Source: Anisakis pegreffii (taxonomy: Eukaryota > Nematoda > Chromadorea > Rhabditida > Anisakidae). From it: 64,000 nucleotides of DNA. Location of the stretch: the NCBI GenBank assembly GCA_035041965.1, contig JAPYMA010000408.1, positions 1-64,000 on the forward strand. The letters are read 5' to 3'. Under the pieces are notes generated by a model that did no database searches, had not been told where the DNA came from, and saw nothing but the letters and a program-made list of their open reading frames with translations. How positions within the stretch are numbered: the first letter of the stretch is position 1; each line of letters starts with the position of its first letter. Made by a program: the position numbers and the translations under genes. Shown piece after piece: positions 1 to 11,500 of the stretch.

Positions 1-3000
1 TCTGACAAGCAATTAGAGTTACTTCGTTCACCGTGTTTATCATGAATATATTATTAGGAGTACGTCATGAATGACCATTTCATTTATAGATACATGCACA
101 AGGCACTGACTGATGAGCTTTCAGAGCATAAAGAGTGAAACCGAAGGGGAGCTGCAAAAATTACGCGAGGAATTCCAAAAAACATGCGATGAGGCCAAAC
201 AAGAATCACAAACAACTTGTGAAGAAACGAAAAAGGTACCAATTGAACCAACAGAGCAGTCTGCTAAGCAATTACAGTTATTTGGTTCCCCGTGTTTATT
301 ATGAACATATTATAAGGAATATCATCAAGAATGAATATTATCTTTATAGATATATGCACAACGCACTGACTGATGAGCTTTCAGAGCATAAAGAGTGAAA
401 CCGAAGGGGAGCTGCAAAAATTACGCGAGGAATTCCAAAAAACATGCGATGAGGCCAAACAAGAGTCACAAACAACTTGTGAAGAAACGAAAAAGGTACC
501 AATTGAACCAAGAGAGCAGTCTGCCAAGCAATTACAGTTATTTGGTTCCCCGTGTTTATTATGAACATATTATAAGGAATATCATCAAGAATGAATATTA
601 CCTTTATAGGTACATGCACAAGGCACTGACTGATGAGCTTTCAGAGCATAAAGAGTGAAACCGAAGGGGAGCTGCAAAAATTACGCGAGGAATTCCAAAA
701 AACATGCGATGAGGCCAAACAAGAGTCACAAACAACTTGTGAAGAAACGAAAAAGGTACCAATTGAACCAACAGAGCAGTCTGCCAAGCAATTACAGTTA
801 TTTGGTTCCCCGTGTTTATTATGAACATATTATAGGGAATATCATCAAGAATGAATATTACCTTTATAGGTACATGCACAAGGCACTGACTGATGAGCTT
901 TCAGAGTATAAAGAGTGAAACCGAAGGGGAGCTGCAAAAATTACGCGAGGAATTCCAAAAAACATGCGATGAGGCCAAACAAGAGTCACAAACAACTTGT
1001 GAAGAAACGAAAAAGGTACCAATTGAACCAACAGAGCAGTCTGCCAAGCAATTACAGTTATTTGGTTCCCCGTGTTTATTATGAACATATTATAGGGAAT
1101 ATCATCAAGAATGAATATTACCTTTATAGGTACATGCACAAGGCACTGACTGATGAGCTTTCAGAGTATAAAGAGTGAAACCGAAGGGGAGCTGCAAAAA
1201 TTACGCGAGGAATTCCAAAAAACATGCGATGAGGCCAAACAAGAATCACAAACAACTTGTGAAGAAACGAAAAAGGTACCAATTGAACCAACAGAGCAGT
1301 CTGCTAAGCAATTACAGTTATTTGGTTCCCCGTGTTTATTATGAACATATTATAGGGAATATCATCAAGAATGAATATTACCTTTATAGGTACATGCACA
1401 AGGCACTGACTGATGAGCTTTCAGAGCATAAAGAGTGAAACCGAAGGGGAGCTGCAAAAATTACGCGAGGAATTCCAAAAAACATGCGATGAGGCCAAAC
1501 AAGAGTCACAAACAACTTGTGAAGAAACGAAAAAGGTACCAATTGAACCAACAGAGCAGTCTGCTAAGCAATTACAGTTATTTGGTTCCCCGTGTTTATT
1601 ATGAACATATTATAAGGAATATCATCAAGAATGAATATTACCTTTATAGATACATGCACAAGGCACTGACTGATGAGCTTTCAGAGCATAAAGAGTGAAA
1701 CCGAAGGGGAGCTGCAAAAATTACGCGAGGAATTCCAAAAAACATGCGATGAGGCCAAACAAGAATCACAAACAACTTGTGAAGAAACGAAAAAGGTACC
1801 AATTGAACCAACAGAGCAGTCTGCTAAGCAATTACAGTTATTTGGTTCCCCGTGTTTATTATGAACATATTATAAGGAATATCATCAAGAATGGATATTA
1901 TCTTTATAGGTACATGCACAAGGCACTGACTGATGAGCTTTCAGAGCATAAAGAGTGAAACCGAAGGGGAGCTGCAAAAATTACGCGAGGAATTCCAAAA
2001 AACATGCGATGAGGCCAAACAAGAGTCACAAACAACTTGTGAAGAAACGAAAAAGGTACCAATTGAACCAAGAGAGCAGTCTGCCAAGCAATTACAGTTA
2101 TTTGGTTCCCCGTGTTTATTATGAACATATTATAAGGAATATCATCAAGAATGAATATTACCTTTATAGGTACATGCACAAGGCACTGACTGATGAGCTT
2201 TCAGAGCATAAAGAGTGAAACCGAAGGGGAGCTGCAAAAATTACGCGAGGAATTCCAAAAAACATGCGATGAGGCCAAACAAGAGTCACAAACAACTTGT
2301 GAAGAAACGAAAAAGGTACCAATTGAACCAAGAGAGCAGTCTGCCAAGCAATTACAGTTATTTGGTTCCCCGTGTTTATTATGAACATATTATAGGGAAT
2401 ATCATCAAGAATGAATATTACCTTTATAGGTACATGCACAAGGCACTGACTGATGAGCTTTCAGAGTATAAAGAGTGAAACCGAAGGGGAGCTGCAAAAA
2501 TTACGCGAGGAATTCCAAAAAACATGCGATGAGGCCAAACAAGAGTCACAAACAACTTGTGAAGAAACGAAAAAGGTACCAATTGAACCAACAGAGCAGT
2601 CTGCCAAGCAATTACAGTTATTTGGTTCCCCGTGTTTATTATGAACATATTATAGGGAATATCATCAAGAATGAATATTACCTTTATAGGTACATGCACA
2701 AGGCACTGACTGATGAGCTTTCAGAGTATAAAGAGTGAAACCGAAGGGGAGCTGCAAAAATTACGCGAGGAATTCCAAAAAACATGCGATGAGGCCAAAC
2801 AAGAGTCACAAACAACTTGTGAAGAAACGAAAAAGGTACCAATTGAACCAACAGAGCAGTCTGCCAAGCAATTACAGTTATTTGGTTCCCCGTGTTTATT
2901 ATGAACATATTATAGGGAATATCATCAAGAATGAATATTACCTTTATAGGTACATGCACAAGGCACTGACTGATGAGCTTTCAGAGCATAAAGAGTGAAA

Positions 3001-3615
3001 CCGAAGGGGAGCTGCAAAAATTACGCGAGGAATTCCAAAAAACATGCGATGAGGCCAAACAAGAGTCACAAACAACTTGTGAAGAAACGAAAAAGGTACC
3101 AATTGAACCAAGAGAGCAGTCTGCCAAGCAATTACAGTTATTTGGTTCCCCGTGTTTATTATGAACATATTATAAGGAATATCATCAAGAATGAATATTA
3201 CCTTTATAGATATATGCACAACGCACTGACTGATGAGCTTTCAGAGCATAAAGAGTGAAACCGAAGGGGAGCTGCAAAAATTACGCGAGGAATTCCAAAA
3301 AACATGCGATGAGGCCAAACAAGAGTCACAAACAACTTGTGAAGAAACGAAAAAGGTACCAATTGAGCCAACAGAGCAGTCTGCTAAGCAATTACAGTTA
3401 TTTGGTTCCCCGTGTTTATTATGAACATATTATAAGGAATATCATCAAGAATGAATATTACCTTTATAGATATATGCACAACGCACTGACTGATGAGCTT
3501 TCAGAGCATAAAGAGTGAAACCGAAGGGGAGCTGCAAAAATTACGCGAGGAATTCCAAAAAACATGCGATGAGGCCAAACAAGAATCACAAACAACTTGT
3601 GAAGAAACGAAAAAG
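1..3615 (+). repeat. 260-bp tandem array, 14 units
   Basis: Near-identical 260-bp units run head to tail; the window opens inside one. The first about 100 bp are clearly more diverged than the other copies, and after 3615 the similarity decays into a diverged terminal unit (about 3616-3860). Most adjacent units differ at only a few sites, which points to recent expansion or gene conversion. Variable sites lie mostly in the part modelled as intron. Confidence 0.97.
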
Positions 3616-3931
3616 GTACCAATGAAGCATTGAACAGTTTACCGACGTTTGCTGTCATTTCGTTCTCGGTAATTAGTAATCGAATTTGAGATGAATAAGT
3701 TATCAGGAATGTAATCGTGAATCAAAGTGTTTTCTATAACCATACATGAGCGCATTAATTGATGAATTTCAGACCATAAAGAGTGAAACGGATGAAGAGC
3801 TTCAAAAAATACGCGATGATTTGCGAAGAGTTCACGATGAACGGCGAGATGAATCACGAGCAGTAATCTTGTTAGCGTCAATCCCCACTTTACTTTTCAT
3901 CGTTTATTCATTTTATAGATTTTTTAATTGA
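125..3931 (+). CDS. Tandem-exon repeat protein with C-terminal membrane anchor (5' end outside window)
   Basis: I do not recognise the family. The model is 14 identical-length exons at 125-235 and then every 260 bp (last 3505-3615), each preceded by CTTTCAG and followed by GTACCA, and a terminal exon 3773-3931 ending in TGA. Every array exon is 111 bp, phase 0-0, and encodes the same 37 residues (starting SIKSETEGELQKL, ending TTCEETKK): E/K/Q-rich, helical-looking, two Cys 11 residues apart. The terminal exon encodes a diverged repeat (TIKSETDEELQKIRDDLRR) followed by a hydrophobic stretch (VILLASIPTLLFIVYSFY) and a short RFFN end, so the product looks like a C-terminally anchored rod of at least 14 repeats. 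Array exons join in frame only by splicing; unspliced, each unit meets stops and 260 is not a multiple of three. The first exon, start codon and any signal peptide are upstream. Inference: stalk-like or coiled-coil membrane protein; function unknown. Confidence 0.62.
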
Positions 3932-6493
3932 TTCAATTTTTTATCACGTCAAATTCTGTCAATTTTCTGTGCTCGAATGTTTCTGCCTTTATTATTGCCA
4001 TATAACTGCCACTTCAACATCGAATTGGCTAGTTCACGAGTCTCTCGGTCGCGCCATACTACTGTAATCTCCATTTCTGTTTCTTCTCTACTTTTTATGA
4101 TTATATTTTACTCATTTCCCCTTTAAACTGTTTTGTTATTTACTCAACAAATCCACTTCATTACGAGTTCAAGTCTCTGTTTTATCACCAATATCACTGA
4201 TGTCACCTTCTTCCTTGGCATTCCTCTTTCTGCGCAACTACCGATAATAGCATTGGAAATCACCTGCCTTCGCAAAATTCTGACTTGATTTGGCAGTCAC
4301 GAGGTTTTGGGCTACTCTCCTATAATGGCCAATGATTTCTGGGGAGAGGGACACAAAAAGAGCCCGCAAATACATCTCGCTTGATCGACTGAACATTCGT
4401 CCAACGATCGCTCAGAGTGGCTGTTTGGAGCAATCAACAGTAATGTCCAAACAAGCACTTCCCATTATACATGCACATTTATTCAGGTTCCTTTCTTTTT
4501 CTCATTCGTTATTTTTCATTGCAATGAATTTCTGTATCGTATACCGGCACCTACTAGTCTCACTATTTCTTTCATTTTGTCACACCTTATATTTTACATT
4601 TTCTTTGCTTTACTAAACTGTCGTTTACATAGTATTTATGCTGTTTTATTACGTTCTTGGCCAAGTCTGTTCCTTTCAGTTTTATTCATTTTCAATTAAA
4701 TGATTTGCAGCTATATTGACACACACAACTACACTGCACAATTCCGTTCCAAACCCACGTCAATTATTTGCATGTTATAAAATTTTCAGTAAGACCTTTT
4801 TTGACTGAACATTCACACATTCACACAATATAATATTAGCTGCAATTGTACCATACTGTGCACATTCACTCTACAGTAGTATATTGCAAATCTTAATAGA
4901 CTATTAAAAATTCATCACTACACATAAAAACACCACAAAACATCTCAAACAACCAACTGCAAACCGCACACCTTTTGGTTCCTTATTCAAACCTTACTGC
5001 TACAATTCCAAATTGTTTCGAATGACGAAACAATTTGGAATTCCTCGTTCCTCACAACTGTCTCAGTCAGTGCATCCCGGTGTTCTCATTATTTGTTTCC
5101 GTATGGGGATTTTTCATCGCATCGTTTGCTTGTGTAATCACATCACTTGTCATTGCCGCGGCTCATAAGCGGAGCTAACGAAAATATGCATTCAATGATT
5201 CAAACTTTAGCTCAACCTTACGGAAAACGTCCGGTATGAAGAATTTAAAGTAGATTTGGAATTGCATAATGGTGTAAACTGTTATCTTCACTAGTGATTC
5301 TGATGTCATCACGAGAGGAATTCTTCAAATTACATTTTGAAGATCGCTCGAGTTCCACTGAAATTGGTACATGAAAACACTACAATGTGATTGATATTCA
5401 CTCGATGACAGAGTCAAACAGCAGTTCCATGAATTTTGAGTGATGTAGTACACATAGGCATTTTAATCTCATCAAAATTATGGTTTTGAACAAATTTATA
5501 GGATCACAGTTCACTCACACATCCTTACACATCAAATTAAGCAATGATCACCTAGCCATCCCTCTCAAAACATTGTATTGTTCGTTCACATACGCATTCA
5601 AAAGATCTTCAGATTATTATTTTCTCTGAATTCATCAATGAGGTTCACGTACAGCAGAGTCAGAAACAATATTGAACAAACGGCATTCAGAATGTCAGAA
5701 ACTGTCAGTCTTTGAAAACTACTGGAGGTGAAAAATCGATGATGAGATCACAAGTGTACGGAAAGTGCCCAAAAACGGTAGGTCATCGAAGATCAGCGTT
5801 ATTCTAGCATGCTTATGTATGAATTTCAATTAATTCATGGAGAACGCGGCTATCCAATAAGCGCACGTAAATCTGATTTGCCATCCGCTTAAATACTGAC
5901 AGAAAGCGGTTTGCACTTTATGCCCAGACGCTTCAAACCAAATGCATCATCTGCTTCTGAATGCGATAGATTGTCACTATAAAGAGCTCATAGACCCGTG
6001 GTCTCGACCAACCGCTAAATTTCTGTTGTTGTTCGCATTGCATTATGCAATTCTGATTGACTACCTTCAGTGTGAAGTACTACTGTTGCTGCTGTCGAAC
6101 AATAGTTCATGACATCAGCGAAATGTTTGAGTTCAATACTCATGCTTCCTTAAACAGCAGGAGCACTTTGTTGTTTCCTCAATCACCACTTCCCCAAAAA
6201 ATAAGACGTGTTTGCAGATTGTTGCCTGTTGTAAGCCGGAGGCGTGAGGGTATTCAAATCATCCTTTCGTGAGGGTATTCAAATCATATCTGAATTATGC
6301 ATCAAAGTTGGTGGCAGTCTATTTATCTTGAAGTCACTATTCTCTCAACTTCACTTCGCTACCGAACCATGTCCACTTTCTGCCACAGACAGTGAATGAT
6401 TAGAGTGGATTGATTATATGGCGCAATCTATTTTCGAAAAAATTTTCTGCATTCACCCAAACTTAATGCCTGAAATTGGTCCGTCTACATCAT
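3932..6493. other. Intergenic, no gene seen
   Basis: AT-rich DNA between the array gene and the Ig-like gene. I see no reading frame with coding character; the open frames near 4332-4616 and 6057-6272 look like chance. It contains one perfect hairpin, listed separately. Confidence 0.6.
5004..5042. repeat. Perfect 17-bp hairpin
   Basis: AATTCCAAATTGTTTCG at 5004-5020 is followed by a 5-base loop (AATGA) and its exact reverse complement at 5026-5042. It sits in intergenic DNA and may be a tiny foldback element or the trace of an excised or inverted sequence. Confidence 0.9.
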
Positions 6494-7247
6494 ATGTTTC
6501 AGACACATTCGAAGTTTTCAGGACTAGTTCTGCTAGTTGCATCAATGGGTGCATTATTCGTGATGTCTGTGCAATGTGCGACAGCTGGAATGCGTGTCGT
6601 GTTAGGTGAAGATGTGAGTATAACGTTTGGAACTGATATCAAGAACGTTACTGTGAACAATCCAAATTCCAACAGACGCGAGCCGATCATCAAAAATGGA
6701 CATTTAACTGATCTAGGTGTAAGTCGGCAGTTGAAATTCACCTTTACATCTATCAATAGAGGGTAAAAAAGTATGACTGCAGCTAAAGAATTGATCCATA
6801 TTTTCCAAGGATCTTCCAGACTGTTGATATTTCGCATTGTCGGAGAACCCTTCTGTTGTGCCATTTAAATTATTCTGTTTTGTTCTATTCTTCACTTTCA
6901 CATGGGATGCAGCTTTATTCACTTCTGTTCCCGCACCTTAGAACCGTACACCTTCTCTGTTCCTGTTCCGTTTCCTCACCCCAGGTTCTGAAGCGGCTCT
7001 GCTCTCTTCTGGTAGAGCAGAACTGGGACATGTACAGTTCATATGAACGGTTAGGTAAAAATTCGAACATACTATTTCATTTTAAAAATTCAACCATTTT
7101 TAGCTCGAAATGTTCAAAAATCGTGTTAAGTTCGACAAGGGAACGCTGACAATAGCTAGCCTGAAGAAGAATGATCCAGACAATTTTTACTTCTTTCGCA
7201 ACGGATATCCAATGGTGATAAGTCTTATTAAACAATCAAGAAACTGA
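6494..7247 (+). CDS. Small secreted Ig-like domain protein
   Basis: Three exons are proposed: 6494-6716, 6985-7031 and 7104-7247. The ATG at 6494 starts a signal peptide with a long hydrophobic core (LVLLVASMGALFVMSVQC) and likely cleavage after CATA. The mature part begins GMRVVLGEDVSITFG, like the first strand of an Ig fold, has two N-glycosylation-type sites (NVT, and NPNSN nearby) and ends with RVKFDKGTLTIASLKKNDP, which matches the E and F strand pattern of nematode single-Ig secreted proteins (family recall). The canonical Cys pair is not obvious. The first donor is read as CTAG|GTGTAAG and the second as the weak CAT|GTACAG, chosen because they keep frame. The middle exon is the least certain part, and the last exon could splice on near CCAATG instead of ending at the TGA. 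Product about 137 residues. Confidence 0.5.
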
Positions 7248-8159
7248 ACAAACGTTTATGTGGTACCGAGAAGCATCAAATGATTTTTCAAAAGCGCCTT
7301 CGATATTGATCGAAAAGCCTATATCAACAAGCTTCTTCAAATCGGATAATCGTTCATTTGAATATTCTAATAAATCGATCGTACTTGACCGAGTGAAATG
7401 ATTACCATATCTCACTAACTATAAGAAAGAATATGCACTTGGCAAAAAGTATCAAGAAAAGAGGTCTCACAGATGTCCTCAAATGAGATACGTTCGACAA
7501 TCTGTTGTGCATGCCTGATGAACAATGAAGTCACAAGCATTTTATTTGAGAACGTAATGCACATTCTAGGCCTGATAGACAATTGCTTATGAACCTGGCG
7601 ATGCCACTAATTTTTCATTCTCCATTTGAACTTCATTTGGTCGAAGCTGACATAATTGAAAGTGCAAATTTTTATTTTGATGGGATCACAAGAATGTCAT
7701 GAATCAAAAAATTGAGCATTTTTAACGCATTCGAATACGGTGTTTCACAATAAGAATGTAGCGTAATCGATCTCATAAGCGTATGCCTACGGATTGTCTA
7801 ATACCAAACCAATCAAGCTCGACTGATCAAAAAAACAGCAATTTTTACTGGTAAGACTCTTGCCCGCAAGGGTAAAACTGATTGGAGATGTTCCCGCAGG
7901 AGGGCTTTCATCTACCCTCCTTGTCGGTTTGAGTCTTCCGTATTGTGCGAACACGCGATTCGGGATAAAGTACAATCAAACTGCATCAATCGAGTAACAA
8001 AAACACATTACCAACAATTAACATGTATCAGCAGCAAAACGTTCAACTGTCATAATTGTCTTTGTATTATATCGCCATTATTATTCACATCAAGCGGAGC
8101 TGCACTCGCAGCAAATGACAAATCAGACTGCATCTCCGGAGTGGACCAACATGAAGTAG
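7248..8159. other. Intergenic, no supported gene
   Basis: No reading frame I trust. A frame around 7943-8209 (+) ends in an Ala/Ser-rich stretch (HEVASAAAFNSISECAESS) that overlaps the broken coding fragment in another frame, so it is probably a shadow. Confidence 0.5.
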
Positions 8160-8447
8160 CGTCTGCGGCGGCTTTCAATAGTATTTCGGAATGTGCTGAA
8201 AGCAGTTGAATTTAAATACGATGCCGAAATCCGAAAAATATACATATTGCCATGGACAAATTACATGTGCCACGAAAGTGAACAGTTAGCAGTTTAGGAA
8301 TGGATTTTGAACGATGCATCAATAGATTATGAAGAAACACGTCGAAATGATGCCAGAAAAAGCTATATGGATGACTATATGAAGAAGAGAGCAATATATA
8401 AAATGGTAGTAACTCAGCAGATTTTTACTTCAAAAGCTCATAGCTAA
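8160..8447 (+). pseudogene. Stop-interrupted coding-like fragment
   Basis: One frame from 8160 reads protein-like sequence (RLSIVFRNVLKAVEFKYDA, then RKIYILPWTNYMC), meets TAG at 8295-8297, and continues in the same frame with EWILNDASIDYEETRRNDAR and SYMDDYMKKRAIYKM. The stop cannot be removed by an intron: the only GT-AG interval around it is about 13 nt. No start or flanking exons are visible. I read it as a decayed gene fragment, or one exon ending at the TAG plus debris. Family not recognised. It lies just downstream of the 3' end of INTS1, on the opposite strand. Confidence 0.3.
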
Positions 8448-8509
8448 TAGATCCAAAAGCTAATAGACTATAACATACATGATCAATCACAGGGCATGTT
8501 TGCATGTCT

Positions 8510-11500
8510 TCAAAAAGGTATTATTTTATTAGATCGAACACCTTCAAGAAAACAGTTTTTGTATAAAATCCGAAGCATTCTCGTGAAATTAGTAAGACGC
8601 ACTGAATATTGCTAGTAATTGAAGTGCTCAAAGAAATGGGAAAGGTGAGGCAAAAAAGCGAAAACGAGTGCGGAGAAAATCAAAACAAGAACGTACATCG
8701 TGAATGTGCGATGAATTGAGGTAAATACGATAACGCATCAGCAACGATCTGTTGTTGTTCATGCAACAAAGCAGTTATGTACGCCGTTGTGAAATAACCT
8801 GACGCCTGAAGAATCACTTCAGAAACTATGATGGACAAAGGTGTAACTTTTGAAGAATTCGATGCATATCTTCGCGTGAACTGAACCAACTTATAGCTTC
8901 ATTGTTCTGGTTTATTTTTATCATTCTCCTCTTTAAACTATTCATTCTCCTAAACAATTCATTGGCGTAACTGTCAACACTGACTACTAGCAACGTATGT
9001 AGTTATTGTTAAAAATACTTATAGCACATTTAACAATAAGCGTAGTTTTCACATACTTGCATTTCCAGACACTATTGTTGTCAAATACACACGATAATAT
9101 CTCATTCACCATTTGTTGAATTACGCAGAATTTCACATTAAAAATTATTGAGCCATTTTGTCACGAAACATTAAAGATTTTAAAAAACATACGGATGGAT
9201 GAGCACACGCATATTTTATGGCACACTGATAAGCGAGTCTACGCACATCTGAAGACTTCTCCACAAAGGCGTTCTGTATGTGAACTAAGTACGGTGCTAT
9301 TCTTTCGGGCGCATCATCCGCTAGCACTTTCAGTGCTTCGAAAGCCGAAACGAGCGATGCACACGACTCTGCTGCATCAAGCTGCAGTAATAATTGTTGT
9401 GACATCTGCAACACTCTTGCACTGGTTTCTAACAATGACATTAATCAAAAATAACTTTTCGAAGAGAATCAATTCGTTCATGGAACAACGTCATTAGTTG
9501 TGAAATAACAACAAATCAAATACATCACAGCGAGATACACAACAAGCGATTGTCACGACCCAAAACATACAAATTGCAAATGAAAGTATCAAAGCGAAGA
9601 AGAACAATTGTGCCATAGAACTGTTATCACTGAAAAGTTATACTTCACATCAATAGGATAATTTTTGGGCGAATTGAAACGAACGACTAATAATGGGATC
9701 GTCTGAAAGAGGACGGTACAATATATGATCGTTATGAATAATATTTCCAGTATTCAATAAATACTTAATTTAAGATGCACAGGAAACGATAGATATGGCG
9801 ATCACTAAAACAAACAAAAACATAAGGAAATGGGTGTGGCGTGCATGGATGAAGAAATTCAATTAATGAATTAATTGATTAAAAACAAATATAAATCGCT
9901 AACTTCGGCAACATCATTCAAACAACCGATGATGCTTTCAGATAGAGCTCTCTTGTATGTTCTACTCTTCATCACTTCTTTCTGTATCGTTGGTTCATTT
10001 CCAATGACACAAAATACACTGCATCACAAGGATACGCTGGTTTGTGCTTGTGATTCTTTAGTGATAAAATAGTTCAATGCTAACCGAATGAGTTGTACCC
10101 CATTTTCAAATTTGGAAACAGAATCGCTATCGGAACTGTCATGCATCTCCATAATAGCTGTCATTTAACTTACAAATGCGTTCGTTGCTATTCATCTCGT
10201 CAGTTAAAAACGTTCTCAACGCGATTTTTGAAGATAAATTTGGAAATTCTTGGAACGTTCTGCCAGATGTATTGGAATAGCATGAGTGTTCCAGTTTGAA
10301 AATGTTTTCTAGATGTTGCAGCAGAGAAAGTGGGAAAAGTCATTGTAAGAAACGCTTGAATTACCGCGGGGTCAAGGAATTAGAAACATTCGACAATATT
10401 TCACATTTTCTAATGTTTAACGATCACAGAAGACTCTTGAAATTCCAATCAAATATACTAAAATCTCTCGTTTACCTAAACGACTCCTTTTTATCAGGAA
10501 CGTCTTTATCAAGCGTGGATGGGTAAACGTCGGAGTGAGATGTTGCGAAGGATCAAAACAGGTCAGTTGAAAGTTTCTTAAAGAATCAAATATCATACTT
10601 CCATGATTGTTCGCTGACCTAAGATATACTAAAAATAAATCTGAGGCGTTCCATGCTTCTCTCTCCCCGCTCGAAAACCGAATGAACACATGCCCAAATC
10701 AATAGCCACACTGATGATCATGCCCAATGAATGCAAGTAAGAACTGACGTAACGCTGTAAACCTATAAATAATTATCTGCTCTATGTCCAAATAACGTCG
10801 ATTCATGAGAACGACTGTAAATAATATCAATATTTAAATGCTAACGATTTCAAAAAATGTTAGCCAAAAACTTGATATTCGCGGATTATATCTGAACAAG
10901 TGTAGTTTTAAAGTCACGAAAAGGCGAAAGATTGTCGAATGGAGTTTTTCTGAATGTTGCACTTCACCTCTGCACCAAAAATTTTCTGCATTACAGAGAT
11001 GGCATCACCGAAAGATGTCTCAAAAATTCTCTCGCAGTCACAAATTGACTGTGGTTCATTATGGCGACCATCACTTCAAACTGCACAACTATTATGTTTA
11101 TAATTCACATCGTCGTATTAGAATTGCGATTAGAGTTTGCATCTACAATACAACTCAGATATGACAACTACAATCAACAAACTTAAGTAATGTGACTGCA
11201 TAATCACTACGACAGCCATTCTCAACATCACATCCAAATGAAATTCTCATACAATAGTTCATTGTGAATGCAAATACGAATAGTGTGTTAACAAAAGACG
11301 TTTTAATCGCATCTCTGAATGAACCTAATTCGAGATAACTTACTGCTGATTGAATGCTTCTATTGAATTGGCTTATTAATAATATCGACCAAGTTCAAAT
11401 ACTATTCCGCACTTTCAAATCGATTCACTGAGAAATTCTACAAGATGCCTTTGCAAGAGAACACTGAGCGATATTCCGAAAATACAAGCATTGTATTTCA

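Noticed and set aside
135..3518. Repeated 87-codon (+) and 91-codon (-) open frames across the array
   Set aside because: They are other-frame and antisense readings of the same 260-bp unit. They cross the proposed introns, and the 87-codon frame varies at the protein level between copies, while the 37-residue frame does not.
6499..6864. 121-codon minus-strand frame
   Set aside because: It is antisense to the signal-peptide exon of the Ig-like gene and extends into its intron; no protein-like motif.
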